A DNA stretch of 64,000 nucleotides from contig NZ_CP109444.1 in the NCBI RefSeq assembly GCF_036227225.1, forward strand, positions 930,001 to 994,000. Reading direction: 5' to 3'. Source of the DNA: Streptomyces sp. NBC_01478 (lineage in GTDB: Bacteria > Actinomycetota > Actinomycetes > Streptomycetales > Streptomycetaceae). Shown piece after piece: positions 17,584-25,914 of this stretch (the first letter of the stretch is position 1; the number at the start of each line of letters is the position of its first letter). The position numbers and the translations under genes were made by a program. A model generated the notes under the pieces. The model ran no database searches. It was not told where the DNA came from and saw only the letters and a program-made list of their open reading frames with translations.

Positions 17584-18128
17584 TCATGCGCGCGGCATGG
17601 CCCTCGCCGTGTCGCCGACTCGCCGTATCTGATCGAGGGTCAGGCGCCGGGCCTCCCAGAGCAGTCCGGCCACGTCGGCCGCCGCCGGGTCAGACGGTGG
17701 GGTGGCTTCGGGGAGGTCGACGCCGGTGAGGACGGACAGGGTGTCGGCGGGGATTCCCCATACTGTCGCGAAGTCGATCAGCGGGTCGGGGGTGAGTTCC
17801 TTGCGGCCGTTGCCCACCGCCCCGTACGTGGACGCGGCCCGGTACCGGCCCGTCAGGCAGAGAAACGTCCGGGCCATCCCGCCTTCTCCTCCAGGGGAGC
17901 CAGATCGTCCGGCACCACCACCTCCGCGATCACGAACACATCCGCGACGTGCAGGCGCAACGCGGGCGCGAGCCTCCGCAGCAGCGACGGGCCGGGCACC
18001 GCCCCGTCGAACACCGCCCGGAGTTCGTGTTGCGGGATGCCCGCTGAGCGGGACAGGTCGACGACGTCCAGTTGCCGATGACTCGCCAACCGCGCCAACC
18101 GCACGTCGAAACCCGGGTGTCCCGTCAT
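17584..18128 (-). pseudogene. Broken HTH transcriptional regulator (frameshift plus internal deletion)
   Basis: The N-terminal part starts at ATG 18128 and reads MTGHPGFDVRLARLASHRQ, an HTH segment (LSRSAGIPQHELRAVFDGA) and VPDDLAPLEEKAG, then runs into a stop at 17853. In another frame, 17877-17584, the text resumes as ARTFLCLTGRY, GAVGNGRKELTPD, GIPADTLSVLTGVDLP and LTLDQIRRVGDTARAM. These look like the two ends of one actinobacterial HTH regulator family that is normally near 250-280 residues. About 60-100 central residues seem to be missing and the junction is out of frame. The ATG overlaps the upstream TetR stop (ATGA). Family recall is from memory; a new fused or split gene is the alternative. 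Confidence 0.65.
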
Positions 18129-18703
18129 CCCACCGCCGGGCGCAGCCCCGTCACCGTGACCGACACGAGTCGTCGTACCGCGGCTTTCGACGGCAGGACG
18201 CCCGCCGCGGCGAGGGCGTGCAGGCAATAGGTCGCGAGTTCGTCCGGGGAGACGTCGTCGCGGATGTCGCCGGCCTGTGCGCCCTCGGCCAGGAGGTCGC
18301 GGAGGAGGCGGTGGAGGTGCTGCTCGGCGCCGACGACGTGGGCGCCCTGGTGCAGCAGCGCGCCGAGTTCGGGTCCATGGCCGTGACGTCGCTGCTGAAT
18401 GAAGGCGTACGCCTCCAGTACCGCTCCCAGCCGCTCACCCGCGCTGCCCGCGCCGTCCCGGAGTTCGGCGAGTTCGCGGAGGTGCCCGGCGATCTGCTGC
18501 TCGTGCCACGCCGTCATGATCGACTCGACGTCCGGGAAGTACTTGTACAGCGTGGCCCGGCCGATCCCGCTCTCCTCGGCGATCTTCGACATCGTCACCG
18601 CGCGCAGCCCCCGCTCGGTCACCAGCACCGCCGTGGTCTCCAACACCGTGTCGCGTACGGCGCGACGGTGCTCCTCGATGGTCTCGTTCCAGAGCTTCGG
18701 CAC
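18125..18703 (-). CDS. TetR-family transcriptional regulator
   Basis: 192 residues from GTG 18703. The HTH reads VTERGLRAVTMSKIAEESGIGRATLYKYF, the classic TetR pattern. The C-terminal part is a helical ligand domain (HEQQIAGHLREL, LLHQGAHVVGAEQHLHRLL). The frame is open to 18784, but that extension lies in promoter-like sequence. It is divergent from the DUF2218 gene, which it probably controls through the sites near 18744-18772. Downstream, its TGA overlaps the start of the broken HTH gene. Confidence 0.88.
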   Translation of the reverse strand: MPKLWNETIEEHRRAVRDTVLETTAVLVTERGLRAVTMSKIAEESGIGRATLYKYFPDVESIMTAWHEQQIAGHLRELAELRDGAGSAGERLGAVLEAYAFIQQRRHGHGPELGALLHQGAHVVGAEQHLHRLLRDLLAEGAQAGDIRDDVSPDELATYCLHALAAAGVLPSKAAVRRLVSVTVTGLRPAVG

Positions 18704-18743
18704 GGCCTCAGCATACGCCTCGCCGCCATCGAGACAGTACGCA

Positions 18744-18772
18744 TTGACAGCGACACCGTGTATCGATAAAGC
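18744..18772 (+). promoter_or_regulatory. Divergent promoter/operator of TetR and DUF2218 genes
   Basis: TTGACA at 18744-18749 is followed 17 bp later by a weak TAAAGC. Within the spacer are ACACCGTGT (18753-18761) and the palindrome TATCGATA (18761-18768). A TetR site overlapping the spacer would repress the DUF2218 gene. Confidence 0.45.
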
Positions 18773-18816
18773 TTTCAGCCCCACCCCGGGCCCGACCGAA
18801 CCGAGGAACCGAACCC

Positions 18817-19407
18817 ATGCTCACCGCCGAAGCACATATCGCCACCGACCGCCCCGGCCGCTACCTCGCGCAACTCTGCAAGCACTTCGACAACAAGGGC
18901 CGCCACCTGAGCCATCGGCCGCGCACCCACACGCTCCCGGATCTTGGGCCCGACCAGATCCAGGTCGAGTGGACGGACAGCGACGGGACGCTGCGGCTGC
19001 CGTGGGGGCAGTGCACCCTGCAGGCCGTTCCCGGCACGCTGCGGGTACGCGTCGAAGCCGACGACCGCGAGAACCTGGAGCGACTGCAGGAGCTCGTCAG
19101 CACGCACATCGGCAGGTTCAGCAGGCGCGATCCGTTGCGGGTGGAGTGGCAGCCGTCCGGGACGTCCGTGGACGCGCCCGGCGAAGCGACAGTTCCACCG
19201 CGCCAACGGCACGGCGGCCGGACCAGGTTCATCGTCATCGGCGTGGCGGCCGTCGCCGTAGCCCTGCATCTCGCGCTCGGCGGAACCGCCCTGGCCCACA
19301 CGCCGTGGACCGGTTGGGTCGTGGGGTTCCTGGTGACGGTCGTCGTGGCGAAGGCGGCTCTGGTGGGCGGCCTGGCGCTGCATCGCCACAGGAGCCGTAT
19401 CGGATAG
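18817..19407 (+). CDS. DUF2218 protein with C-terminal membrane anchor
   Basis: 196 residues. Residues 1-95 match DUF2218: AHIATDRPGRYLAQLCKHFDNKG, FPWGQC-like LPWGQCTL and LRVRVEADDRENLERLQELVSTHIGRF. DUF2218 proteins are small, usually stand-alone, and often controlled by a divergent TetR gene; siderophore or stress links have been suggested, but the function is unproven. Here a linker and two transmembrane helices (about 136-155 and 164-186) are fused to it, with a short His/Arg tail. The fusion is unusual and would tether the domain to the membrane. Confidence 0.85.
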   Translation: MLTAEAHIATDRPGRYLAQLCKHFDNKGRHLSHRPRTHTLPDLGPDQIQVEWTDSDGTLRLPWGQCTLQAVPGTLRVRVEADDRENLERLQELVSTHIGRFSRRDPLRVEWQPSGTSVDAPGEATVPPRQRHGGRTRFIVIGVAAVAVALHLALGGTALAHTPWTGWVVGFLVTVVVAKAALVGGLALHRHRSRIG

Positions 19408-19463
19408 GCCGCACGGGCCCCACCGGACGGGCCGCACCCGGCAGGCCCCGCCACGCCCCATTG

Positions 19464-19481
19464 ATACCCCCTAGGGGTATA
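19464..19481. promoter_or_regulatory. CsoR-type copper operator
   Basis: ATACCCCCTAGGGGTAT (19464-19480) is a near-perfect palindrome matching the known CsoR consensus of actinobacteria, a G-tract/C-tract flanked by AT. A TATAGT (19478-19483) overlaps its right end, so CsoR would cover the -10. It lies 36 nt ahead of the permease start. Confidence 0.85.
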
Positions 19482-19516
19482 GTCCTGCCAGGTACACACC
19501 AGAGAGGGGCGGGTTC

Positions 19517-20686
19517 ATGGAAGCGATCGGGCACGCGTTGTCCATTGCCGGGTCGATGACGTGGGAGGTGACCTGGGCACTGATCCTCGGATTCACGCTC
19601 TCCGCCGTCGTGCAGGCGGTGGTGCGTCGGTCGACGGTCGTACGGCTGCTCGGTGACGACCGGCCGCGGACGCTGGCGATGGCCGCCGGGCTCGGGGCCG
19701 CCTCGTCCTCCTGTTCGTACGCGGCGGTCGCGCTCGCCCGCTCCCTGTTCCGCAAGGGCGCGAACTTCACGGCGGCCATGGCCTTCGAGATCGCCTCCAC
19801 CAACCTGGTCGTCGAACTCGGCGTGATCCTGGCCCTGTTGATGGGCTGGCAGTTCACCGCCGCGGAGTTCGTCGGCGGGCCGATCATGATCGTCGTACTC
19901 GCCGTGCTGTTCCGGCTCTTCCTGCGGCAGCGGCTGCTGGACCAGGCGCAGGAGCAGGCCGAGCGCGGGGTGGCCGGTTCCATGGAGGGGCATGCGGCGA
20001 TGGACATGTCGATCGGGGGCCAAGGGAGCTTCGTCCGCCGGCTGTTCTCGCGGGACGGGTTCACGTCCGTCGCACACATCTTCGTGATGGAGTGGGCCGC
20101 GATCCTGCGCGATCTGGTGGCCGGACTGCTGATCGCGGGCGCGATCGCCGCCTGGGTGCCGGACAGCTTCTGGCACACGTTCTTCCTCGCGGACCACCCC
20201 CTCGCCGCGAAGCTGGTCGGACCGCTCGTCGGGCCGCTGGTGGCCATCGCCACCTTCGTCTGCTCGATCGGCAACGTGCCGCTCGCGGTGGTGCTGTGGA
20301 AGGGCGGCATCAGCTTCGGCGGGGTGATCGCCTTCATCTACGCCGACCTGCTGATCCTGCCGATCCTGAACATCTACCGGAAGTACTACGGCGCCCGGAC
20401 GGCCGGCTTCCTGCTGGTGACCTTCTTCGCCGCGATGGCCGTCGCCGGCTACATCGTGGAATTCGCCTTCGGCGGGCTGGGGTTGATCCCCGACCAGGCC
20501 GACGCCAAGATCCCCGACGACGGGATCACCTGGAACTACACGACCTGGCTCAACATCGTCTTCCTGCTGCTGGCCGCGAGTCTGGTCGTACGGTTCCTGC
20601 GCAGCGGCGGACCGGCGATGCTGCGGATGATGGGCGGTTCACCGGACCGGGACGAGCCGGACCACGAGCACGAACACCATCACTAG
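19517..20686 (+). CDS. UPF0718 (DUF318) family permease, likely copper-linked
   Basis: 389 residues with about eight to ten membrane helices in two halves, as in the DUF318 permease family. Half 1 contains GLGAASSSCSYAAVALARSLFRKGANFTAAMAF is the conserved tract, with a Ser-Cys-Ser in the membrane. Half 2 repeats the pattern as VAIATFVCSIGNVPLAVVLWKGG, with a second membrane Cys. A cytosolic or extracytosolic loop has HAAMDMS, and the protein ends HEHEHHH, a plausible metal-binding tail. The CsoR-type box in the promoter suggests copper induction. The transported species is unknown; the family has also been linked to arsenic and other metals. Confidence 0.85.
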   Translation: MEAIGHALSIAGSMTWEVTWALILGFTLSAVVQAVVRRSTVVRLLGDDRPRTLAMAAGLGAASSSCSYAAVALARSLFRKGANFTAAMAFEIASTNLVVELGVILALLMGWQFTAAEFVGGPIMIVVLAVLFRLFLRQRLLDQAQEQAERGVAGSMEGHAAMDMSIGGQGSFVRRLFSRDGFTSVAHIFVMEWAAILRDLVAGLLIAGAIAAWVPDSFWHTFFLADHPLAAKLVGPLVGPLVAIATFVCSIGNVPLAVVLWKGGISFGGVIAFIYADLLILPILNIYRKYYGARTAGFLLVTFFAAMAVAGYIVEFAFGGLGLIPDQADAKIPDDGITWNYTTWLNIVFLLLAASLVVRFLRSGGPAMLRMMGGSPDRDEPDHEHEHHH

Positions 20687-20744
20687 CCCGCGGCGCCCCG
20701 CACCGAGTTCCCTCACCGGCATGTTCAGTTCACTGTAAAGAACC

Positions 20745-20773
20745 TTGACAGACGATTGGTCTAGTCCAAATAT
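20745..20773 (+). promoter_or_regulatory. Chitinase-type promoter with DasR-responsive element
   Basis: TTGACA at 20745-20750 is the -35. ATTGGTCTAGTCCAAAT (20755-20771) matches the dre consensus built on TGGTCTAGACCA and fills the spacer up to a weak -10 (AAATAT, 20768-20773). DasR, the GlcNAc-responsive GntR repressor of streptomycetes, binds such sites ahead of chitinase genes. Confidence 0.8.
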
Positions 20774-20828
20774 GGTCGCTGTTCGTCCCGGTCAGGGGCG
20801 GCTTCTCTCCTTTCAGCATGGAGTGTCA

Positions 20829-21878
20829 ATGAGACGACCCGGGCTTCTTCGCGCGTCGATGTCCTGCGCGGCCGTAACCGCCTTGTCCACGGGGCTGGTT
20901 GCTCTCGGCGGGGGTGCCGCGAGCGCGGATCATCGCGCGCGGCCCATGCCGGACCATGTGGCGGCGCCGTACTTCGAGGCGTGGACCGGTGAGAGCCCGG
21001 CCGCGCTCGCCGCGGCCTCCGGCAACAAGTACCTCACGATGGCCTTCCTGCAGACCGAGGCGGCCGGTTCGTGCACGGCGTACTGGAACGGCCTGCCCGC
21101 CCAGCCGATCGACAGGTCCACCTTCGGCCAGGACATCGCCACGATCCAGGCCCGCGGCGGCAACGTCATCCCGTCCTTCGGCGGCTACAGCGCGGACACC
21201 ACCAACACCGAACTGGCCGACAGTTGCACCGATGTCGACGCCATCGCCAAGGTCTACGAGAGCCTGGTCACGACCTACGGCGTGAGCCGGATCGACCTCG
21301 ACATCGAGGCCGACTCCATCAACAACACCGCCGGCATCGACCGCCGCAACAAGGCGATCGCGAAGGTGCAGCGCTGGGCCCAACGCACCGGCCGCAGCGT
21401 GGAGTTCTCCTACACGCTGCCGACCACCACCACCGGTCTCGCGCCCAACGGCGTGGCCCTGCTGCAGAACGCGGTCGACAACGGCGCGCGCGTGGACGTC
21501 GTGAACATCATGACGTTCGACTACTACGACAACGCCACCCACGACATGGCGGAGGACACCAAGACCGCCGCGACCGGCCTGCACGCCCAGCTCGCCGCGC
21601 TCTACCCGAAGACGAACCCGGCGAAGCTGTGGAAGAGGATCGGCGTCACCGAGATGCCCGGCATCGACGACTTCGGTCCGGCGGAGACCTTCACCACGCA
21701 GAACGCGGTCACCGTGAAGAAGTGGGCCGTCGCCCGGGGCATCAACACGCTCTCGTTCTGGGCCCTTCAGCGCGACAACGGCGGCTGCGTGGGCACCGGC
21801 GGTGCCAACAACTGCTCCGGGATCGCCCAGGACACCTGGTACTTCAGCCACACCTTCACGTCGTTCACCCGGAGGTGA
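20829..21878 (+). CDS. Secreted GH18 chitinase-like hydrolase
   Basis: 349 residues from ATG 20829 (GGAG 4-5 nt upstream); the open frame continues upstream only through the promoter. The signal peptide runs to about GGGAASADH (residue 35). The GH18 barrel follows: YFEAWTGESP, VIPSFGGYSADTTN and the catalytic DxDxE as Asp156, Asp158 and Glu160 in RIDLDIEAD, with VNIMTFDYYDN after it. There is no carbohydrate-binding module. The dre promoter supports a role in chitin or GlcNAc polymer breakdown. Binding residues differ from classical chitinases, so endo-beta-N-acetylglucosaminidase activity is also possible. Confidence 0.92.
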   Translation: MRRPGLLRASMSCAAVTALSTGLVALGGGAASADHRARPMPDHVAAPYFEAWTGESPAALAAASGNKYLTMAFLQTEAAGSCTAYWNGLPAQPIDRSTFGQDIATIQARGGNVIPSFGGYSADTTNTELADSCTDVDAIAKVYESLVTTYGVSRIDLDIEADSINNTAGIDRRNKAIAKVQRWAQRTGRSVEFSYTLPTTTTGLAPNGVALLQNAVDNGARVDVVNIMTFDYYDNATHDMAEDTKTAATGLHAQLAALYPKTNPAKLWKRIGVTEMPGIDDFGPAETFTTQNAVTVKKWAVARGINTLSFWALQRDNGGCVGTGGANNCSGIAQDTWYFSHTFTSFTRR

Positions 21879-21884
21879 CGGAGG

Positions 21885-22847
21885 TCATCCGGAGGTGACG
21901 GGGAGGATCAACTCCCAGGTGTCGACGCCGTAGTCGAGGGTCATGTCGTGCCGTTCGTACAGCGCGAGCGCGTTGCTGGTGTTGTCGGTGTCCACGCCCA
22001 GGCCGATGCGGTCGCGGCCCAGCGCCGCGTAGTGGCCGAAGCCGTGGCGCAGGAGGTGGCTGCCCAGGCCCCGGCCGCGGGCCTGGCGCAGGACGGCGAG
22101 GTTGCCGATCCAGGCCATGGTGGCGCGGTCGTTGTGGGTGCGCAGCAGCCCGGCGTCCCCGAGGCCGTCGACATGGGCGAGCCAGATCAGGGACCAGTCG
22201 ACCCGCTCGGCGTCGATGTCGTCCAGCCACTGCGCGTAGGTGCGGTACTGGAAGTCGAAGTGCTCGGTCATGGACTCCTGGAGCAGGGCGTGGGCGCGTC
22301 GGCGGTCCGCTTCCTCCAGGCAGGGGCGCAGGGTCACGCCGGGCGGGGAGGGTGGCAACGGGTCGGCCGTGGACGACAGTTGACGGGTCATCACGTTGTA
22401 GCGGCGGACCTGCTGCCAGCCTCGGCCGCGCAGCGCGTCCACGTCCATGGTGGGCGCGAGGGTGAGGTGCAGGTGCACCACCGCTCGGGACGCGCCATTG
22501 GCGGCGGCGCGCTCCGCCGCCCGGGTCTCCATCAGGTCGAACAGGTGCAGGGCGCCCGGCAGTCGGCCGGGCACGATGTAGTGGTCGACGTCGATCCGCT
22601 CGCCGCCCGAGTCGTCCCACAGAAGGCCGTACCCGATCAGGCGGGCACCCTCGAAGAGCAGCCAGGAGTCGCGCTCCAGGTCCACCTCGGGATGCTTCAA
22701 GTCTGCCTGGATCTCGGCCAGTTCGGTGTCCGCGCGGCCGATCTCCAGGACGTCGATCTCGTTGAGCAGCGCGCACACCGCCGACGCGTCGTCCGGGGTC
22801 GCCGGACGGACGCTCAGGCCGGGCGGCGCCGAGGTGGGAGCGGTCAT
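21885..22847 (-). CDS. Two-domain GNAT N-acetyltransferase
   Basis: 320 residues. Residues about 5-150 and 165-318 each form a GNAT unit. The second has the acetyl-CoA loop RQARGRGLGSHLL, followed by GVDTDNTSNALALYERHDM, the usual motif A/B pattern. The first is degenerate (no clear Q/RxxGxG/A). This tandem layout resembles mycothiol synthase and other actinobacterial double GNATs, but the substrate is not evident and mshD is normally elsewhere. ATG 22847 is preferred over GTG 22856. It converges with the GH18 gene (6 nt apart). Confidence 0.85.
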   Translation of the reverse strand: MTAPTSAPPGLSVRPATPDDASAVCALLNEIDVLEIGRADTELAEIQADLKHPEVDLERDSWLLFEGARLIGYGLLWDDSGGERIDVDHYIVPGRLPGALHLFDLMETRAAERAAANGASRAVVHLHLTLAPTMDVDALRGRGWQQVRRYNVMTRQLSSTADPLPPSPPGVTLRPCLEEADRRRAHALLQESMTEHFDFQYRTYAQWLDDIDAERVDWSLIWLAHVDGLGDAGLLRTHNDRATMAWIGNLAVLRQARGRGLGSHLLRHGFGHYAALGRDRIGLGVDTDNTSNALALYERHDMTLDYGVDTWELILPVTSG

Positions 22848-22908
22848 GGGACCCACTGTCGGGTGACCGTCCCCCGGCCCGCAACAGAGTTTCCGGGTCC
22901 CCGAACGT

Positions 22909-23961
22909 TCAGTCCGCCATCAGCTCGCGCACCAGGGGCGCCACCTTCGTGCCGTACAGCTCGATGTTGGTCATGAGGGTGTCGTGGGGCATCCCGGTGA
23001 TCCCGTACTTCAGGTTGAAGCGGGTCGCGTCGAGGGTCTTGAGGGTGGCGGCGATCTTGCGGGCCACCGTCTCGGGTGATCCGACGTGCAGGGCGCCGCC
23101 GGGGCCGACGTCCCGCATGAGGCTCTCGCGGGTCGGGGTGCGGAAGCCGCGGTCCCGCGCCACGCTGCGGATCAGCTCCTGGAAGGCCGGCACGAACTCC
23201 TCCACCGCCTGTTCGTCGGTGGCGGCGACATGGCCGGGCGCGTGCACGCCGATGGGCCGCGCGGGGTGGCCGAACTCGGCGAGCGCCCGTCGGTACAGCT
23301 CGGAGAACGGGGCGAAGCGGGCTATGTCCCCGCCGATGATCGCCAGCATCAGGGAGAACCCGTACCGGGCGGTGCGGATCACCGACTGAGGGCTGCCGCC
23401 GACGCCGATCCAGGTGGGGATCGAGCCCGTCTCGCTGTGCGGGTAGACGGAGAGTCCGTCGAGGGCGGCACGGGTGGTGCCGGACCAGGTGACGGGCTTC
23501 TCCTTGAGCAGTTCGGCGAAGAGGGCGACCTTCTCCTCGAACAGCGCCTCGTAGTCGTCCAGGTCGTAGCCGAAGAGCGGGAAGGACTCGGTGCTCGACC
23601 CTCTGCCGAGGATCACTTCGGCGCGGCCCGCGGAGACGGCGTCGAGGGTGGCGTAGCGCTGGTAGACGCGGACCGGGTCGTCGGAGCTGATCACGGTGAC
23701 GGCCGAGCTGAGGTGGATGGCCGAGGTGCGCGCGGCGATGGCCGCGAGGACGACGTCGGCCGCCGACAGCGGCATCGCCTCGGTGTGGTGCTCGCCGATG
23801 CCGAAGTGGTCGACGCCGACCTGGTCGGCGAGGACGCCCTCCTCGACGAGGCGGCGGATGGCCTGGCCGTGGGTCAGCGGCGCGCCCTCGGCGTCGTTCG
23901 TGACGTCACCGAAGGTGTCCAGGCCGAGCGTGATGCCGAAGGGGGTGGTCGGGGTGGTCAT
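22909..23961 (-). CDS. LLM-class flavin-dependent oxidoreductase
   Basis: 350 residues of the bacterial luciferase-like TIM-barrel family. Visible blocks are FGITLGLDTFG, VDHFGIGEHHTEAMPLSAADVVLAA as the EHH flavin/substrate region, RAEVILGRGSS, PTWIGVGGSPQSVIRTARYG and FNLKYGITGMPHD. It probably uses reduced flavin and O2 to oxidise a small organic substrate. AAGGAG precedes the ATG. It lies 28 nt behind a MarR gene in the same direction, so it is likely the regulated enzyme of that regulator. Confidence 0.92.
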   Translation of the reverse strand: MTTPTTPFGITLGLDTFGDVTNDAEGAPLTHGQAIRRLVEEGVLADQVGVDHFGIGEHHTEAMPLSAADVVLAAIAARTSAIHLSSAVTVISSDDPVRVYQRYATLDAVSAGRAEVILGRGSSTESFPLFGYDLDDYEALFEEKVALFAELLKEKPVTWSGTTRAALDGLSVYPHSETGSIPTWIGVGGSPQSVIRTARYGFSLMLAIIGGDIARFAPFSELYRRALAEFGHPARPIGVHAPGHVAATDEQAVEEFVPAFQELIRSVARDRGFRTPTRESLMRDVGPGGALHVGSPETVARKIAATLKTLDATRFNLKYGITGMPHDTLMTNIELYGTKVAPLVRELMAD

Positions 23962-23989
23962 CTCGTACTCCTTGGGTCTGCTCGGTGGC

Positions 23990-24445
23990 TCAGGTGGCTA
24001 TCTGGCGGATCACGCCGAGGAGCCGGGTCAGGTCGGCGGCGTCGACGTGGTCGAGGACGTGGCGCCGGACGCTGGAGAGGTGGGCGGGCCAGGCCTCCTG
24101 GAGGCGGGCGAGGCCCTGGTCGGTGAGGACGGCGTTCCAGCCGCGGGCGTCCTCCGCGCAGCGTTCCCGTCCGACCAGGCCCTGCGTCTCCAGGCGGGTC
24201 ACGATGCGGGTCATGCCGCTGAGCGAGAGGTTGCAGACGGAGGCCAGCTCGCTCATGCGCATCCGCCGGTCCGCGGCCTCGGACAGATGCATGAGGGTCG
24301 TGTACTCGGACAGCGGCAGGCGCTGCTCCCGCATCATGTCGGCGTCGACGGCCCGGGGCAGCACGAGCATGACCCGGGCAAGTTCGCGCACCAGCTCTTC
24401 CTCGGGCGCGCTCATGGGTCGCGGCGGCTGTTCGGGCGTGGTCAT
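23990..24445 (-). CDS. MarR-family transcriptional regulator
   Basis: 151 residues. The winged helix is at about 55-115: RMRMSELASVCNLSLSGMTRIVTRLETQGLVGRER, and the wing ARGWNAVLTDQG. The terminal helices form the dimer interface. It heads a two-gene unit with the LLM oxidoreductase. A palindrome, CTTGATT/AAACAAG, lies directly upstream and is the probable autoregulatory site. The inducer is unknown. Confidence 0.93.
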   Translation of the reverse strand: MTTPEQPPRPMSAPEEELVRELARVMLVLPRAVDADMMREQRLPLSEYTTLMHLSEAADRRMRMSELASVCNLSLSGMTRIVTRLETQGLVGRERCAEDARGWNAVLTDQGLARLQEAWPAHLSSVRRHVLDHVDAADLTRLLGVIRQIAT

Positions 24446-24457
24446 GCCACCAGTTTA

Positions 24458-24475
24458 CTTGATTGACGAAACAAG
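24458..24475. promoter_or_regulatory. Putative MarR operator
   Basis: CTTGATTgacgAAACAAG has 7-bp arms with one mismatch and sits 13 nt upstream of the MarR start. An outer ACTTG/CAAGT pair (24457-24480) extends it. Size and AT content suit MarR binding. Confidence 0.6.
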
Positions 24476-24519
24476 CAAGTGGCCCGAGCGGCGGGCGCAC
24501 CGGTACGGACCGCCGGGGC

Positions 24520-25617
24520 TCACCTGCCGGTCGACGTCTCTCCGGTGGTGGTCGCGTGACCGTGGTAGCGCAGCAGGAGCATCGCGGCGTCGTCGTGGAG
24601 CGGGCCCGCCGTGTGGCGGACCAGGTCCTCGCGCAGGGAGTCCAGCGCGCTCTGCGCGTCGGGTTCCTTCAGCAGGTGGGCCCGTTCGCCCAGCGGATAG
24701 AAGGTGCCGTGGTCGTCGCGGGCCTCGGTGACGCCGTCGGTGTACAGCAGCAGTTGCTCGCCGGGGGCGAAGCGCACCGGGAACGGTTTCGGACTCTCGC
24801 TGCCCTGGGCACCGCCCAGGCCGAGGGGCGGGGCGTAGGCGGGCGGCGTGGGGAAGTCGGCGGTGCCGTTGCGGCGTACGACCATCGGGGGCGGGTGGCC
24901 GTAGTTGAGGAGGAGCACCTCGTGGTCCGTGCCGATCTCGGCGAGGACGGCGGTCACGAACTTCTCGTCGGACAGCACACGGGAGACGCTGCGCTCCAGG
25001 CGCTCGCCGAGTCCGACCAGGTCGGGTTCGTCGTGCGCGGCCTCGCGGAACGCGCCGAGCACCACGGCGGCCGTCTCGACCGCGGCCAGCCCCTTGCCCT
25101 GCACATCGCCGACGATCACCCGCACGCCGTGCGGGGAGGCGACCACCTCGTAGAGGTCACCGCCGATGCGTGCTTCCGCGACGGCCGACGTGTACGAGAC
25201 GGCCGCCTGCAACGGGCCCGCGGTCAGGGGCACCGGCCGCAGCAGCACGCGCTGCGCGACCTCCGCGATGGATCGCACGTTGGCGAGTTCGGCCTCGCGC
25301 CGGCCGCGCATCACGGCGGCGGCGATGCCCGCGCCGGTCACGCCCACCACCGACACCATCGCCAGGAACCCTCTGCGTTCCTGGAACAGGCCGTCGTAGA
25401 GGCCGAGTCCGACGCACAGCGCGAGGGCGGCCGCGCCGAACCACGCGGTGCGGCGCCAGCTTCCGACCAGTCCGGCGAAGGCCGGACCGAGGGAGGCCAG
25501 GGGCAGGAATCCGAGGCCGGGGCCGGTGACGAGGTCGCCGACGGCGACCACCGCCATCACCGCGGCGGGCAGCCAGGTCAGCACGGAGAGACTGCGCTGT
25601 GGCTTCGCTGCGGCCAT
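24520..25617 (-). CDS. Membrane PP2C/SpoIIE-family protein phosphatase
   Basis: 365 residues from ATG 25617 (GGAG 6 nt upstream). Residues about 10-100 hold three to four membrane helices. The cytoplasmic phosphatase domain follows, with metal-binding motifs EARIGGDLYEVV, VIVGDVQGKG, LLLYTDGVTEARD and LHDDAAMLLL. Such enzymes dephosphorylate anti-anti-sigma factors (STAS proteins) to release sigma factors. The HATPase gene starting at 25915 reads away from it and is a natural functional partner. Confidence 0.93.
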   Translation of the reverse strand: MAAAKPQRSLSVLTWLPAAVMAVVAVGDLVTGPGLGFLPLASLGPAFAGLVGSWRRTAWFGAAALALCVGLGLYDGLFQERRGFLAMVSVVGVTGAGIAAAVMRGRREAELANVRSIAEVAQRVLLRPVPLTAGPLQAAVSYTSAVAEARIGGDLYEVVASPHGVRVIVGDVQGKGLAAVETAAVVLGAFREAAHDEPDLVGLGERLERSVSRVLSDEKFVTAVLAEIGTDHEVLLLNYGHPPPMVVRRNGTADFPTPPAYAPPLGLGGAQGSESPKPFPVRFAPGEQLLLYTDGVTEARDDHGTFYPLGERAHLLKEPDAQSALDSLREDLVRHTAGPLHDDAAMLLLRYHGHATTTGETSTGR

Positions 25618-25914
25618 GGTCCACTCCAAGGGGCGTCACGGCTTGTGGGAGCCGCCTTCCGCAGGGGCCCCTCCCCCACCTTTGGACATGGCAAGGTTGC
25701 CAGGCCATCCCCCCAGTGTGCCCGGCCCTTTACCCAATTGAGGCCGAGAGCGGACATTTCCCGATCGACGACAACCAACTGCCTCCGCCTGGTTGCCGAT
25801 CACCGACTCCGGGCAAGTGAACTGTGGAGGACCGGCCGCGCACGACGTGCGGAGGCCCCGGTGCGGCGCCGCCGCGGGGATACCGGGTTGTCCTAGGAGG
25901 GGAAGTGATCCGCC

